Shown here one piece after another: positions 1 through 9,812 of a stretch of 38,689 bases of DNA. Origin of the DNA: Nocardia wallacei (lineage in GTDB: Bacteria > Actinomycetota > Actinomycetes > Mycobacteriales > Mycobacteriaceae); assembly GCF_029868745.1 (NCBI RefSeq), contig NZ_JARWOP010000222.1, positions 1 through 38,689 on the forward strand, read 5' to 3'. The notes under the pieces are model-generated. The model was not told the origin of the DNA and made no database searches. It saw only the letters and a list, made by a program, of their open reading frames with translations. The translations under genes were made by a program, and so were the position numbers. Positions within the stretch are counted from its first letter, which is position 1. The number at the start of each line of letters is the position of its first letter.

Positions 1-127
1 TCCTGCATCAGCTTCACCCTCCCCCTCTTAAAGCGTCCGGTGCGTTTTTAGTTTGGGGGTGCGGGGCTATATGGGTTGTTTTTTGCGGTTGGGGTGTGGG
101 GGGGTGGGGATGTGCGGATTGCGTGTC
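1..127. other. Window edge, no gene seen
   Basis: No coding region is visible here. The + strand is strikingly rich in G and T with long G and T runs, and this skew continues into the 3' part of the neighbouring dehydrogenase gene. The irregular homopolymer-rich text suggests a contig edge where base calls may be unreliable. Confidence 0.4.
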
Positions 128-892
128 CTACATGAGGGCTCCTCCGTCTACTCGGATTTCGCTGCCTGTTATGTAGCGGCCGTCTTCTGAGGCGACCATG
201 GCTACTGCGCCGGCTACGTCTTCGGGGTGGCCTAGGGCGCCGTTGTTCAGCCAGCCGGTTAGGCGGGCGAATAGGCTCCAGTCGGCGTCGGGGGGTGTTT
301 CCAGGTTTGTGGTGATTCCTGTGGTTATGCCGCCGGGGACTATGTTTACCGCGCGTAGGCCCTGTTTGGCGTATTCGAGGGCGATGGCGTGGGTCATGGC
401 GTTTACTCCGCCCTTCGAAGCTGAGTAGGCGGCCATGTAGGGGTGGGCGCCGAAGGCTGAGGTGGAGGAGAAGTTCACTACTACGGGGTGGTCGCCTTGT
501 AGGAGGGTGGGGATTGCGGCTTGGACCATCAGGAAGGTGCCGGTCAGGTTTACTCCTATTACCTGGTTCCAGGCTTCGAACGGCATTTCGTGGGTGTGGG
601 CGGTGCGCATGATTCCGGCCGCGTTGACCAATACGTCCAGGCCGCCTAGGTGGTCCACGGCGGTGGTTACGGCGGTGCGGACCGAGTCGGGGTTCGATAC
701 GTCGACCTGGACGGTTTCGAATCGGGAGCTGTGCTCGGTCGCGGCTTCGGCGGTTTCCTTCAGGCCGGCTTCGGCGATATCGGCGGCCACCAGCTCGGCG
801 CCCTCGGACAGGAGGCGCAGGGCGATGCCCCGGCCGATGCCCGATCCGGCTCCGGTGACCAGCACCCGTCGTCCGTCGTATCTGCGCTGCAT
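128..892 (-). CDS. Short-chain dehydrogenase/reductase (SDR)
   Basis: A 254-residue classical SDR, the usual length for the family. It should reduce or oxidise a hydroxyl/keto group using NAD(P)(H) in the cytoplasm. The N-terminus has the Rossmann motif TGAGSGIG, followed by the VNAAG motif near residue 90. A Ser and the YSASK catalytic motif lie near residues 142-160, and the C-terminus ends in the typical SEIRVDGG. The ATG start is supported by AAAGGA nine bases upstream. A promoter with an embedded TetR-type operator resembling a KstR site lies about 60 bases upstream, so a role in steroid or lipid catabolism is a reasonable guess, but the substrate cannot be read from sequence. Codon use drifts: the 5' half prefers G/C at third positions, while the 3' third uses many A-ending codons (GTA, ATA, CTA, GGA, ACA). 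Confidence 0.9.
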   Translation of the reverse strand: MQRRYDGRRVLVTGAGSGIGRGIALRLLSEGAELVAADIAEAGLKETAEAATEHSSRFETVQVDVSNPDSVRTAVTTAVDHLGGLDVLVNAAGIMRTAHTHEMPFEAWNQVIGVNLTGTFLMVQAAIPTLLQGDHPVVVNFSSTSAFGAHPYMAAYSASKGGVNAMTHAIALEYAKQGLRAVNIVPGGITTGITTNLETPPDADWSLFARLTGWLNNGALGHPEDVAGAVAMVASEDGRYITGSEIRVDGGALM

Positions 893-949
893 TGCGTGCG
901 TCCTTTCGAACAGGGGTGAAACGCCGGTTCGTTGTTCCGGTACCCGAGA

Positions 950-971
950 AAACTAGAACGAGTACTAGTTT
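950..971. promoter_or_regulatory. TetR-type operator, KstR-like, overlapping the SDR promoter
   Basis: An inverted repeat with perfect 7-base arms AAACTAG (950-956) and CTAGTTT (965-971), paired at 9 of 11 positions overall. The core at 954-967 reads TAGAACGAGTACTA. This fits the KstR pattern TnnAACnnGTTnnA at 7 of the 8 fixed positions. It covers the -10 element and most of the spacer of the SDR promoter, so a bound repressor would block transcription. Which regulator binds is inferred; other TetR-family repressors use similar sites. Confidence 0.5.
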
Positions 972-978
972 GCGTCAA
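950..978 (-). promoter_or_regulatory. Promoter of the SDR gene
   Basis: On the minus strand TTGACG (978-973) and TAGTTT (955-950) are separated by exactly 17 bases, a good sigma-A-type promoter. Transcription would start near 943, giving a leader of about 50 bases before the ATG at 892. Confidence 0.6.
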
Positions 979-1039
979 TGTGCCGCCCCGGGTGGCGTCT
1001 CCGCTCGGGTTGGTGCGGTGCCGGCGGGGCGGGGCTTGG

Positions 1040-1045
1040 TAGGTT
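1040..1045 (+). promoter_or_regulatory. Possible -10 element for leaderless rsmA transcript
   Basis: TAGGTT fits the actinobacterial -10 pattern TAnnnT and ends exactly seven bases before the GTG chosen as the rsmA start, as expected for a leaderless transcript. No convincing -35 is seen. Confidence 0.3.
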
Positions 1046-1052
1046 GTCCGGC

Positions 1053-1934
1053 GTGTCCGAACCCGCCTTTGTCGCCCGTGGTCAGGCCGATCTGCTCGGG
1101 CCCGCCGAGGTGCGGGAGCTGGCGGAGCGGCTGGGGGTGCGTCCGACCAAGCAGCTCGGGCAGAACTTCGTGCACGACGCGAATACGGTGCGGCGGATCG
1201 TCGGGGCGGCGGGGGTGGGGCGCGAGGACGTGGTGCTCGAGGTCGGGCCGGGGCTCGGCTCGCTGACGCTGGCGCTGCTGGACGTGGTGGATCGCGTGGT
1301 GGCGGTGGAGATCGATCCCGTACTGGCGCAACAGCTTCCGGATACGGTGGCCGATCGCGCCGGGTCGCTGGCCGAGCGGCTGAGTGTGGTCGAGGCCGAC
1401 GCGCTGCGGATCACCGGACCGGATCTTCCCGTCGCTCCGACCGCGCTGGTGGCGAACCTGCCGTACAACGTGGCCGTGCCCGTGCTGATCCATCTGCTGG
1501 CCGAATTGCCCGGCATCGCAACGGCTCTGGTGATGGTGCAGGCCGAGGTGGCGGATCGGCTGTCGGCCGAGCCGGGCTCGCGCATCTACGGGGTGCCGAG
1601 CGTCAAGGCGGGCTTCTTCGGAACCGTCCGGCGTGCGGGAGCGGTTGGACGCCAAGTCTTCTGGCCGGTGCCGCAGGTCGAATCGGGGCTGGTGCGCATC
1701 GAGCGCCACGCCGCGCCGCCGTGGCCGCAGGACGTCGCCTTCCGCAAGCGCGTGTTCACCGTGGTCGACGCCGCATTCGCCCAGCGCCGCAAGACCTTAC
1801 GCGCGGCCCTGGCGAACTGGGCAGGGTCCCCGGCCGCCGCCGAACAGCGCCTGATCGCCGCCGGTATCGACCCCACCGCGCGCGGCGAAACCCTCGACAC
1901 CGCAGCCTTCGTCCGCCTCGCCGAGCAGTCCTGA
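1053..1934 (+). CDS. rsmA: 16S rRNA (adenine-1518/1519-N6) dimethyltransferase RsmA (KsgA)
   Basis: Dimethylates two adjacent adenines in the loop of 16S rRNA helix 45 using S-adenosylmethionine, late in 30S assembly. The 293-residue protein has the family entry motif [11 protein letters not shown] (residues 32-42), the SAM-binding [11 protein letters not shown] (62-72) and the catalytic motif NLPYN. The GTG start was chosen because conserved sequence begins just after it and a TAnnnT box sits seven bases upstream. The open frame extends to 978, but those residues ([13 protein letters not shown]) look non-coding. M. tuberculosis likewise has ksgA just before ispE; here a copper operon and an LpqT-like gene lie between them. 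The stop is only ten bases from the stop of the convergent LpqT-like gene. Confidence 0.95.
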   Translation: MSEPAFVARGQADLLGPAEVRELAERLGVRPTKQLGQNFVHDANTVRRIVGAAGVGREDVVLEVGPGLGSLTLALLDVVDRVVAVEIDPVLAQQLPDTVADRAGSLAERLSVVEADALRITGPDLPVAPTALVANLPYNVAVPVLIHLLAELPGIATALVMVQAEVADRLSAEPGSRIYGVPSVKAGFFGTVRRAGAVGRQVFWPVPQVESGLVRIERHAAPPWPQDVAFRKRVFTVVDAAFAQRRKTLRAALANWAGSPAAAEQRLIAAGIDPTARGETLDTAAFVRLAEQS

Positions 1935-1944
1935 GGGCGTTCGG

Positions 1945-2478
1945 TCAGCCCGCGGAGGTGAAGGTGAGGCCCGCGACTACGGCGGCGGCGTCGGTCCCGT
2001 CGTGCTCGGCGCGGGTGGTGACGGTCAGTTGGACCAGGTAGGGCGTGGTGTCGCTGTCGATGAGGGTGTAGCGGTTGTAGGCCCAGAGGGTCAGTGGGGC
2101 AATGGCATACGTGCCGGTGATGGCGGCCGAGGGGTAGCCGCCGAAACGGCCCAGGTGCGTGTCCCGCTCCGCCCACTCCGGCAGGCGGCGGGCATCGGTG
2201 AAGCCGCAGGCGAGCAGGGTGTCGGCGTCGACGGGGCCGGACAGCCGCACCATCAGCACCACCGCGTTGTCGGCCCAGCCGTCTTCGGGCGCCTGCGCCC
2301 AGACGCCGTAGGTACCCGCGAAGCTCTCCGCGGGCATCTGCTGCCAACCCTCCGGAACTCCGACCGACACCACCGGGGCACCGTCCGTACCGGGCGCGAC
2401 CGGCTCGGCCGCGATTTCCGCGGCGGCCAGGTACTCGGCGATGGTGAGCAGTTGTTCGGGTCCGTTGGGGGCTGTCAC
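1945..2478 (-). CDS. LpqN/LpqT-family protein lacking a lipoprotein signal
   Basis: A 177-residue protein resembling mycobacterial LpqT and LpqN over nearly its whole length. It has the N-terminal TIAEYL...EPVAPG segment, a PEGW motif near residue 45, a central NRYTL, and a C-terminal YLVQLTVTT followed by VAGLTF. Family members are usually exported lipoproteins of unknown function. This copy has no hydrophobic leader and no lipobox Cys, so it appears cytoplasmic. The GTG start follows a good GAGAGG Shine-Dalgarno; the open frame reaches 2526, but the extra residues are Arg-rich and also lack a signal. M. tuberculosis lpqT (Rv1016c) belongs to the same conserved neighbourhood, so this may be its displaced, signal-less counterpart. 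Confidence 0.75.
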   Translation of the reverse strand: MTAPNGPEQLLTIAEYLAAAEIAAEPVAPGTDGAPVVSVGVPEGWQQMPAESFAGTYGVWAQAPEDGWADNAVVLMVRLSGPVDADTLLACGFTDARRLPEWAERDTHLGRFGGYPSAAITGTYAIAPLTLWAYNRYTLIDSDTTPYLVQLTVTTRAEHDGTDAAAVVAGLTFTSAG

Positions 2479-2556
2479 GGGTATCCTCTCGGCGCGGCGC
2501 GAGCGTGGTCGCTGCGAGTCTGCCATGCGCGGCAGGTATGTCCGGACACGGGCGAA

Positions 2557-2583
2557 CGGGCCGCCCGAATCCCGGACGGCCCG
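2557..2583 (-). terminator. Hairpin terminator of the copper operon
   Basis: CGGGCCG (2557-2563) pairs with CGGCCCG (2577-2583), and the stem can continue inward past one mismatch. It lies about 16 bases beyond the copA stop. No U-tract is present, as is common in high-GC actinobacteria. Confidence 0.5.
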
Positions 2584-2599
2584 CTCGGCGGCGACCCGC

Positions 2600-4837
2600 T
2601 CAGTGGAACGAGCGCAGCCGCAGGCTGTTGCTGACCACGAAGACGCTGGACAGTGCCATGGCGGCCCCGGCGAGCATCGGGTTCAGCAGCCCCGCCGCGG
2701 CCAGCGGTATGGCCGCCACGTTGTAGCCGAACGCCCAGAACAGATTTCCCTTGATGGTCCGCAGGGTGGCCCGGGACAGCCGGATGGCGGTCGCCACGGT
2801 CCGCAGATCACCGCGCACCAGCGTGATGTCCCCGGCCTCGATGGCGACATCGGTGCCGGTGCCCATGGCCAGGCCCAGATCGGCTCGGGCGAGCGCGGCC
2901 GCGTCGTTGACGCCGTCGCCGACCATGGCGACCACCCTGCCCTCCCGCTGCAACCGTTCCACCACCGCCAGCTTGTCGCTGGGCAGCACCTCCGCGATGA
3001 CCTCGTCGATACCGACCTGATCGGCGACGGTGCGGGCGGCGGCGGCATTGTCACCGGTCAGCAGGACCGGGGTGAGGCCGAGCGACCGCAGGTCCGAAAT
3101 CGCCTCGGCGCTGGTGGATTTGATCGCATCGGCGATTACCAGCACGCCGTGGGCGACGCCGTCCCACGCCACCGCGACGGCGGTGTGCCCGGCCCGTTCG
3201 GCCGCGGCCTTCGCCTCGGCCAGCCGGTCGGGCATGGTGACCGACCAGTCCTCGAGCAACTCGGCGCGCCCGATGATCACCGCGCGCCCGCCGACCAGTC
3301 CCTGTACGCCCTTGCCGCCGTGGCTGACGAACTGCTCGACCGGGTCGATCGACAGCCCGCGCTCCTTGGCGCCGGTGACGACCGCCCGCGCGACCGGATG
3401 CTCGGAGCCGTGCTCCACGGCCGCGGCCACGGCCAGCAACTCGTCGGGCTCGGTGCCGTCGGCCGGAATCGCTTCGGCCAGCGTCATTCTGCCGGTGGTG
3501 ACGGTGCCGGTCTTGTCCAGCACGACGGTGTCGATGCGCCGGGTCGACTCCAGCACCTGCGGGCCCTTGATCAGGATGCCCAGCTGGGCGCCGCGCCCGG
3601 TGCCGACCAGCAGCGCGGTCGGTGTGGCCAGGCCCAGCGCGCACGGGCAGGCGATGATCAGCACCGCGACCGCCGCGCCGAAGGCGGTGCTCACCGCGGC
3701 TCCCGCGCCGAGCCAGAAGCCCAGCGTGACCACCGCGATCGCAATCACGATCGGCACGAACACCCCGGCCACCCGGTCCGCCAGCCGCTGCACCTGCGCC
3801 TTGCCGGTCTGCGCGTCCTCCACCAGCCGCGCCATCTGCGCCAGCTGCGTGTCGGCGCCGACGCGGGTGGCCCGCACGGTGAGCATGCCGCCGGCGTTCA
3901 CGGTGGCGCCGACGACCTGATCGCCGGGCCCCACCTCGACCGGCACCGACTCGCCGGTCAGCATGCTCAGGTCGAGCGCCGAACTACCTTGCACCACAAC
4001 GCCGTCGGTGGCGATCTTCGCACCGGGCCGGACCAGGAATTCCTCGCCGACGCGCAGATCCCCTACGGGAACGAGGGTTTCGACGCCGTCGCGCAGCACC
4101 GAGACGTCCTTGGCGCCCAGCTCGAGCAACGCCCGCAGCGCCGACCCGGCCTTCTCCTTGGACCGCGTCTCGAAGTACCGGCCCGCCAGAATGGCCGTGA
4201 TCAGTACCGCCGCCACCTCGAAGTACAGCGCCGAGGCCGAATCGCCACGCGAAATGCTCAGGCTGAAGGGATGTTTCATCCCCGGCATGCCCGCGTCGCC
4301 GAGGAACAGCGCGTAGACCGACCACCCGAAGGCGGCGATGGAACCCAGCGAGATCAGCGTGTCCATGGTGGCGGCGCCGTGCTTGGCGTTGACCCAGGCC
4401 GCGCGATGGAACTGCCAGCCGCCCCACACCACGACGGGTGCGGCCAGGGTCAGCGAGAGCCACTGCCAGTTGTCGAATTGCAGCGCCGGAACCATGGCCA
4501 TCGCGGTGACCGGAATCGCCAGCGCCAGGCTGACCAGGAGCCGGTGCCGCAGCGGCGCGGTGGCCGCCGGCGCCGAATCCGCCTCGGGCGCTTCGGTTCG
4601 CGCCGGTTCGGGGCTGTGCACGGCGGCGGTGTATCCGGTGTCGACCACCTTGGCGATCAGGTCGTCGGTGGTGACCGAGGCCGGGTAGCTCACCTTCGCC
4701 TTCTCGGTGGCATAGTTCACCGACGCGGTGACGCCGTCGATCCGGTTGAGCTTCTTCTCGATTCGCGCCGCGCAGGAGGCGCACGTCATGCCGCCGATAT
4801 CCAGTTCGATCGACCGCTCGGTGGCGGGGGCGCTCAT
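2600..4837 (-). CDS. copA: Copper-exporting P1B-type ATPase CopA
   Basis: Pumps Cu(I) across the membrane using ATP. The 745-residue protein has one N-terminal heavy-metal domain with GMTCASC (residues 16-22). It then has eight predicted membrane segments, the actuator motif TGES, the ion-path motif CPC within [10 protein letters not shown], the phosphorylation motif DKTGT and the hinge [10 protein letters not shown]. The late-helix motifs NxxxxxxxYN (in NLFWAFGYN) and MxxSS (in [12 protein letters not shown]) mark the P1B-1 Cu(I) class. The ATG overlaps the stop of the upstream HVHP-repeat gene as ATGA, so the two are translationally coupled. It is the last gene of copZ-HVHP-copA and is followed by a hairpin. 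No csoR or other copper regulator gene is in the window, so the regulator is encoded elsewhere. Confidence 0.95.
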   Translation of the reverse strand: MSAPATERSIELDIGGMTCASCAARIEKKLNRIDGVTASVNYATEKAKVSYPASVTTDDLIAKVVDTGYTAAVHSPEPARTEAPEADSAPAATAPLRHRLLVSLALAIPVTAMAMVPALQFDNWQWLSLTLAAPVVVWGGWQFHRAAWVNAKHGAATMDTLISLGSIAAFGWSVYALFLGDAGMPGMKHPFSLSISRGDSASALYFEVAAVLITAILAGRYFETRSKEKAGSALRALLELGAKDVSVLRDGVETLVPVGDLRVGEEFLVRPGAKIATDGVVVQGSSALDLSMLTGESVPVEVGPGDQVVGATVNAGGMLTVRATRVGADTQLAQMARLVEDAQTGKAQVQRLADRVAGVFVPIVIAIAVVTLGFWLGAGAAVSTAFGAAVAVLIIACPCALGLATPTALLVGTGRGAQLGILIKGPQVLESTRRIDTVVLDKTGTVTTGRMTLAEAIPADGTEPDELLAVAAAVEHGSEHPVARAVVTGAKERGLSIDPVEQFVSHGGKGVQGLVGGRAVIIGRAELLEDWSVTMPDRLAEAKAAAERAGHTAVAVAWDGVAHGVLVIADAIKSTSAEAISDLRSLGLTPVLLTGDNAAAARTVADQVGIDEVIAEVLPSDKLAVVERLQREGRVVAMVGDGVNDAAALARADLGLAMGTGTDVAIEAGDITLVRGDLRTVATAIRLSRATLRTIKGNLFWAFGYNVAAIPLAAAGLLNPMLAGAAMALSSVFVVSNSLRLRSFH

Positions 4838-5730
4838 GGGTGACCTCCTTCGTGGTGTCCGGCGTTGCTGTCCGGTGCGGCTGTCGTTGCCGCGGTGGTG
4901 AATTCGGCGGTGTGCACCGCGCCGTTGTGCTGGAAATCCAGGTACAGGCGGTACGCCCCGGCGCTGGGGGCCTGTGCGTGGAACGCCACGTCCGGCCCGG
5001 CGGGCGTGCGACCCACCTCACCTTGCGGGTGCACGTGCAGGTAGGACAGGTCGGTGGCGCGCAGCGCGACCAGGTGTCCGTAGGCGCCCAGATAAGGCTG
5101 CAGGTCGGTGACCGGCTTGCCGTCCCGGGTCACCGTGAAGTGTAGTGCGCTGCCCGCGGTGGTCAGATCGCCGCCGAGGGTGACCCGGTAGCCGTCCACG
5201 TCGGCGGTGCGCGCGGGCGGCGGCAGCGGCTGATCCGCGGCCGGGCCCGCCACGGTGACGGTGCGGCTCAGCGTGAGGTCTCCCCCGCCGGCGGGGGAGA
5301 AGTCGGTGAACACCCGGTACGTGCCGGGTTCGGCCCATTTCCAGTCGATGGACCAGGTGCCGTCGGCGGCCAGCGCCGGATGCACGTGCCGGAACTGCCG
5401 GGCGTCGGACCGGACGACGATCAGGTGCAGATCCTTCTCGTGCAGCGGCGCGTAGGCGGTGACCGGCGCGCCGTTCGTGCCGAGGATCCGGAACCGCAGG
5501 GCGCCGGGCTCGTTCGGCGTGCCGGGGGCGGCGATCTCGGTGAGGGTGTAACCCTCCTGGCTGCTCTGCAATCCGTTGCTCATGGTCTCGCTCGCCTGGG
5601 TGGAATGGGAATCGCCGTGCCCGGGGGCCGGCCCGGCCGGATCGCCCACCAGGGCGCCGATGCCGAGCGCGGCCCCGAACAACACGACCAGCCCACCGCC
5701 GAAGGCGGCGAACCGCAGTCTGTCGTTCAT
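4834..5730 (-). CDS. Membrane-anchored protein with two HVHP-type repeats, probable extracytoplasmic copper handling
   Basis: A 298-residue protein with an uncleaved-looking N-terminal membrane segment (residues 8-28) and the rest predicted outside the membrane. The outer part contains two diverged copies of one beta-rich domain. Copy 1 (about 81-144) has LHLIVVR, then FRHVHP, then GTYRVFTDF. Copy 2 (about 198-266) has GHLVALR, then YLHVHP, then GAYRLYLDF. Further His residues occur near 38-42 and in the tail (GHHEGGHP). The HxHP pairs and the position between copZ and copA suggest periplasmic copper binding or transfer; this is inferred from context. I do not know a named family for it. Its start overlaps the copZ stop by one base (TGATG) and its stop overlaps the copA start (ATGA). 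Confidence 0.85.
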   Translation of the reverse strand: MNDRLRFAAFGGGLVVLFGAALGIGALVGDPAGPAPGHGDSHSTQASETMSNGLQSSQEGYTLTEIAAPGTPNEPGALRFRILGTNGAPVTAYAPLHEKDLHLIVVRSDARQFRHVHPALAADGTWSIDWKWAEPGTYRVFTDFSPAGGGDLTLSRTVTVAGPAADQPLPPPARTADVDGYRVTLGGDLTTAGSALHFTVTRDGKPVTDLQPYLGAYGHLVALRATDLSYLHVHPQGEVGRTPAGPDVAFHAQAPSAGAYRLYLDFQHNGAVHTAEFTTAATTAAPDSNAGHHEGGHP

Positions 5731-5936
5731 CAGCTCGCCACCTGATATCCCGCCTCGTCGACGGCGGCGGTGACATCGGCGGCGGCGATCGGCGCGGCGG
5801 ACTCCACCTGCACGCGGCCGCTCGCCAGGTCGACGTCGACGCTGGTGACCCCGTCGATCTTGCCGATCTCCTGCCGCACCGACGCCACGCAGTGGCCGCA
5901 GGTCATTCCGGTGACGGTGTAGGTGCTGGTCGCCAT
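5730..5936 (-). CDS. copZ: Copper chaperone CopZ
   Basis: A 68-residue single heavy-metal-associated domain that carries Cu(I) in the cytoplasm and hands it to CopA. The metal site is GMTCGHC (residues 10-16), and the beta-alpha-beta-beta-alpha-beta fold is typical. The ATG is preceded by AAGGAG at good spacing; the open frame extends further but those residues are not conserved-looking. It is the first gene of the operon, with a promoter and a CsoR-like operator about 60-85 bases upstream. Confidence 0.9.
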   Translation of the reverse strand: MATSTYTVTGMTCGHCVASVRQEIGKIDGVTSVDVDLASGRVQVESAAPIAAADVTAAVDEAGYQVAS

Positions 5937-5969
5937 GATCGACTCCTTCGTTCTCATCCGATACGGTGC

Positions 5970-5981
5970 GGGGGTATCCCC
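5970..5981. repeat. Small G/C inverted repeat in the copZ leader
   Basis: GGGGGTATCCCC forms a compact inverted repeat around GTATC, inside the predicted copZ leader just downstream of the probable transcription start. It could be a second weak operator half-site or a leader hairpin. Confidence 0.3.
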
Positions 5982-5992
5982 TCGCCTCCATG

Positions 5993-6021
5993 AACATACC
6001 CCCCACGGGTACCCGACGCAA
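5993..6021 (-). promoter_or_regulatory. copZ: Promoter of the copZ operon
   Basis: On the minus strand TTGCGT (6021-6016) and TATGTT (5998-5993) are spaced by 17 bases. Transcription would begin near 5986, about 50 bases before the copZ ATG. Confidence 0.5.
5997..6011. promoter_or_regulatory. CsoR-like copper operator
   Basis: TACCC-N5-GGGTA, a GC-rich inverted repeat flanked by more C and G, resembles known actinobacterial CsoR sites of the TACCCC...GGGGTA type. It lies in the spacer of the copZ promoter, the right place for a Cu(I)-released repressor. Identification rests on pattern and operon content. Confidence 0.5.
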
Positions 6022-6066
6022 GTGATCCGGCCGATCCGATCGTGTCGCCCGCCGCAGCGGCGGCAC

Positions 6067-6089
6067 TTGTCCGTGCCGCGCATTACGCT
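6067..6089 (+). promoter_or_regulatory. ispE: RecA-NDp/PafBC-like promoter of ispE
   Basis: TTGTCCGTG, eight bases, then TACGCT. This matches the mycobacterial RecA-NDp pattern TTGTCRGTG-N8-TAnnnT at 8 of 9 upstream positions (C in place of the purine) with exact spacing. The -10 ends eight bases before the GTG at 6098, suggesting a leaderless transcript. Confidence 0.45.
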
Positions 6090-6097
6090 TGGGGCTC

Positions 6098-7027
6098 GTG
6101 CTTGCTGTTGTGCCCAGCCCCGTGGTCGTGCGGGCGCCCTCGAAGGTGAATCTGCACCTCGGGGTCGGTGATCTGCGTGCCGACGGATACCACGAGTTGA
6201 CCACGGTATTCCAGGCCCTGTCGCTGAGCGACGATGTGGAGATCGCGCCCGCGGCCTCGCTCACCGTACGGGTGAGCGGCGAGGGCGCCGCGGACGTGCC
6301 GACCGATCGGACGAATCTGGTGTCGAAGGCCGCGGTACGGCTCGCGCACCAGGCCGGGCGGGCGCCGCTGGTGGAGATCTCCATCCGCAAGGGCATCCCC
6401 GTGGCGGGCGGCATGGCCGGCGGCAGCGCCGACGCGGCGGCCGCGCTGGTCGGCCTGAACGAGCTGTGGGACCTGGGCCTGTCGCGCGACGAACTCGCCG
6501 CCGTCGGGGCCGAACTCGGCAGCGACGTGCCCTTCGCCCTGTACGGCGGCACGGCGCTGGGCCGGGGCCGGGGTGAGGAACTGCTACCGGTGTTGTCCCG
6601 CAACAGTTTTCACTGGGTGCTGGCCCTGGCCAAGGGCGGCCTGTCCACCCCGGCCGTGTACCGGGAACTGGACCGGCTACGAGAACTGGGCGAGCCGCCG
6701 CGGCTGGGCGAACCGCAGCGGCTGATGCAGGCGCTGGCCTCCGGCGACCCCGAAGTGCTGGCGCCGCTGCTGGGCAACGACCTGCAAGCGGCCGCACTGT
6801 CGCTGAAACCCGAGCTGCGCCGCACCCTGCGCGCCGGGGTCACCGCCGGCGCGCTGGCCGGGATCGTCTCCGGATCCGGCCCCACCTGCGCCTTCCTCTG
6901 CGAAAGCGAGGACGCCGCGGTGTCGGTCGCCGCGGAACTGTCGGGCGCGGGCGTCAGTCGCAGCGTCCGCACCGCCAACGGCCCGGTCCCCGGCGCCCGC
7001 GTGATAGCGGACGACCCCCACCACTAG
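6098..7027 (+). CDS. ispE: 4-diphosphocytidyl-2-C-methyl-D-erythritol kinase IspE
   Basis: Phosphorylates the 2-hydroxyl of CDP-methylerythritol in the MEP pathway, which supplies isoprenoid precursors for menaquinone, carotenoids and polyprenyl carriers. This 309-residue GHMP kinase opens with [11 protein letters not shown]. It has the ATP-binding loop [17 protein letters not shown] near residue 105 and the C-terminal [13 protein letters not shown]. The GTG at 6098 was preferred because a TAnnnT box ends eight bases upstream (leaderless); another GTG at 6110 is possible and would remove four residues. It lies divergent from the copper operon. In M. tuberculosis ispE directly follows ksgA. 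Confidence 0.93.
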   Translation: MLAVVPSPVVVRAPSKVNLHLGVGDLRADGYHELTTVFQALSLSDDVEIAPAASLTVRVSGEGAADVPTDRTNLVSKAAVRLAHQAGRAPLVEISIRKGIPVAGGMAGGSADAAAALVGLNELWDLGLSRDELAAVGAELGSDVPFALYGGTALGRGRGEELLPVLSRNSFHWVLALAKGGLSTPAVYRELDRLRELGEPPRLGEPQRLMQALASGDPEVLAPLLGNDLQAAALSLKPELRRTLRAGVTAGALAGIVSGSGPTCAFLCESEDAAVSVAAELSGAGVSRSVRTANGPVPGARVIADDPHH

Positions 7028-7033
7028 GGGTCG
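7012..7033 (+). terminator. Possible terminator overlapping the ispE stop
   Basis: CGACCCC (7012-7018) pairs perfectly with GGGGTCG (7027-7033) around an eight-base loop containing the stop codon. A T-rich tail is absent. Confidence 0.35.
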
Positions 7034-7132
7034 GTCGTCGCCCCGGCGTCAGCCGCGTGGGGCGCGTCCCGGGCGATCGGTACGCTTGCTTGGGCAAATA
7101 TCGGCTTCGCACGGCGGCACGCAGAAGGATTC

Positions 7133-8956
<1,824 letters not shown>

Positions 8957-8969
8957 CCGCGGGACGGGG

Positions 8970-9812
8970 CTACAGCGCCTGGTCCAGGCGTGGAACCGGC
9001 AGGCAGGTGCGGACGAACTCGGTGCCGAAACCGGTGAGCGCGATGCTGCGGTAGAAGACCTTGGTGCCGAATCCGGTGCGCTTGAGCAGGCGGCGCACCT
9101 CGGGCTGGGACTCCAGCAGCTGGTAGCGGGCCGGGTTGTCGAGCGGGTCGCGGGTCGATTCGACCAGGCCGAGCCGCCGCAGGTTGGTGAGGTAGGAGCC
9201 GATCCGGTCGGCGAAGCGAAGCGCGGCGTCCTCTCCGATCATGTTGAGCCCCGGCTCGATCCGCTGCGCACCCGGATTCAGCGGGCGGCCGGTGCGAATG
9301 TCGAGGGCGGGCTGTGGGCCGTCGAGGTAGAGGAAGCGCAGGATGCGCGCCTCGTCGGGGGCGAGTTCGGTCAGCATGCGCGCGAAGGCCGGATGGTCGC
9401 CCTCCTCGTCGTGCACGCTCGCCGACATCCGCAGCAACTCGGCGCCGCGCTCGCGCAGGCTCGGCGCGGAGCCGCTGCCGGAGCGATCGCCGGGCGCGGG
9501 AATGCCGAGCGCCCGCCGCACCGAATCCCGCACCTGCTCACCGGCTTCGGTCAGCACCTCGCGCGGCTGCCGCCCGGCCATGCTGCCGCGCACCACGGTA
9601 TCGGCGACCCCGACCGCGGTGCCCACGCCCCAGGCGGCCGCCTCTGTCACCGCCGAGAACGCCACCCGCACCACGCCTGTCGCGGCGCGCACCGGGGATT
9701 GCCCTCGCGCGGTGGCGGATTCGTCGCGTACGGCCAGCTCCGCGGCCGGCCGCCGCACGAGTTCGGTAGTGTGCTCGGCGCTTTCGCCGGAATCCGGTTC
9801 GGTCACACCCAT
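8970..9812 (-). CDS. Abi-alpha (DUF4393) family protein, paralogue 1
   Basis: A 280-residue protein paralogous to the gene at 11397-12272. Shared blocks are APDEARILRF, GPQPAxDxRTxRPL, YLxNLxRLGL and the C-terminal LTGFGTEFVRTC; the YLxNLxRLGL block is what suggests the Abi-alpha/DUF4393 family. The N-terminal third (residues about 40-110) is Gly/Ala-rich and amphipathic and could contact membrane. The ATG overlaps the end of the DUF445 gene by ten bases, so the two are surely co-transcribed. Family members have been linked by name to abortive infection, but no activity can be inferred from this sequence. Confidence 0.7.
   Translation of the reverse strand: MGVTEPDSGESAEHTTELVRRPAAELAVRDESATARGQSPVRAATGVVRVAFSAVTEAAAWGVGTAVGVADTVVRGSMAGRQPREVLTEAGEQVRDSVRRALGIPAPGDRSGSGSAPSLRERGAELLRMSASVHDEEGDHPAFARMLTELAPDEARILRFLYLDGPQPALDIRTGRPLNPGAQRIEPGLNMIGEDAALRFADRIGSYLTNLRRLGLVESTRDPLDNPARYQLLESQPEVRRLLKRTGFGTKVFYRSIALTGFGTEFVRTCLPVPRLDQAL

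Noticed and set aside
2441..4843. An 800-codon open frame on the + strand opposite copA
   Set aside because: It is the antisense shadow of copA, with low-complexity Gly/Arg/His/Gln/Asp content; copA on the other strand has all family motifs.
7064..7086. A possible RecA-NDp promoter before the ABC-F gene (TACGCT with GTC 14 bases upstream)
   Set aside because: The upstream nine bases GCGTCCCGG match the pattern at too few positions.
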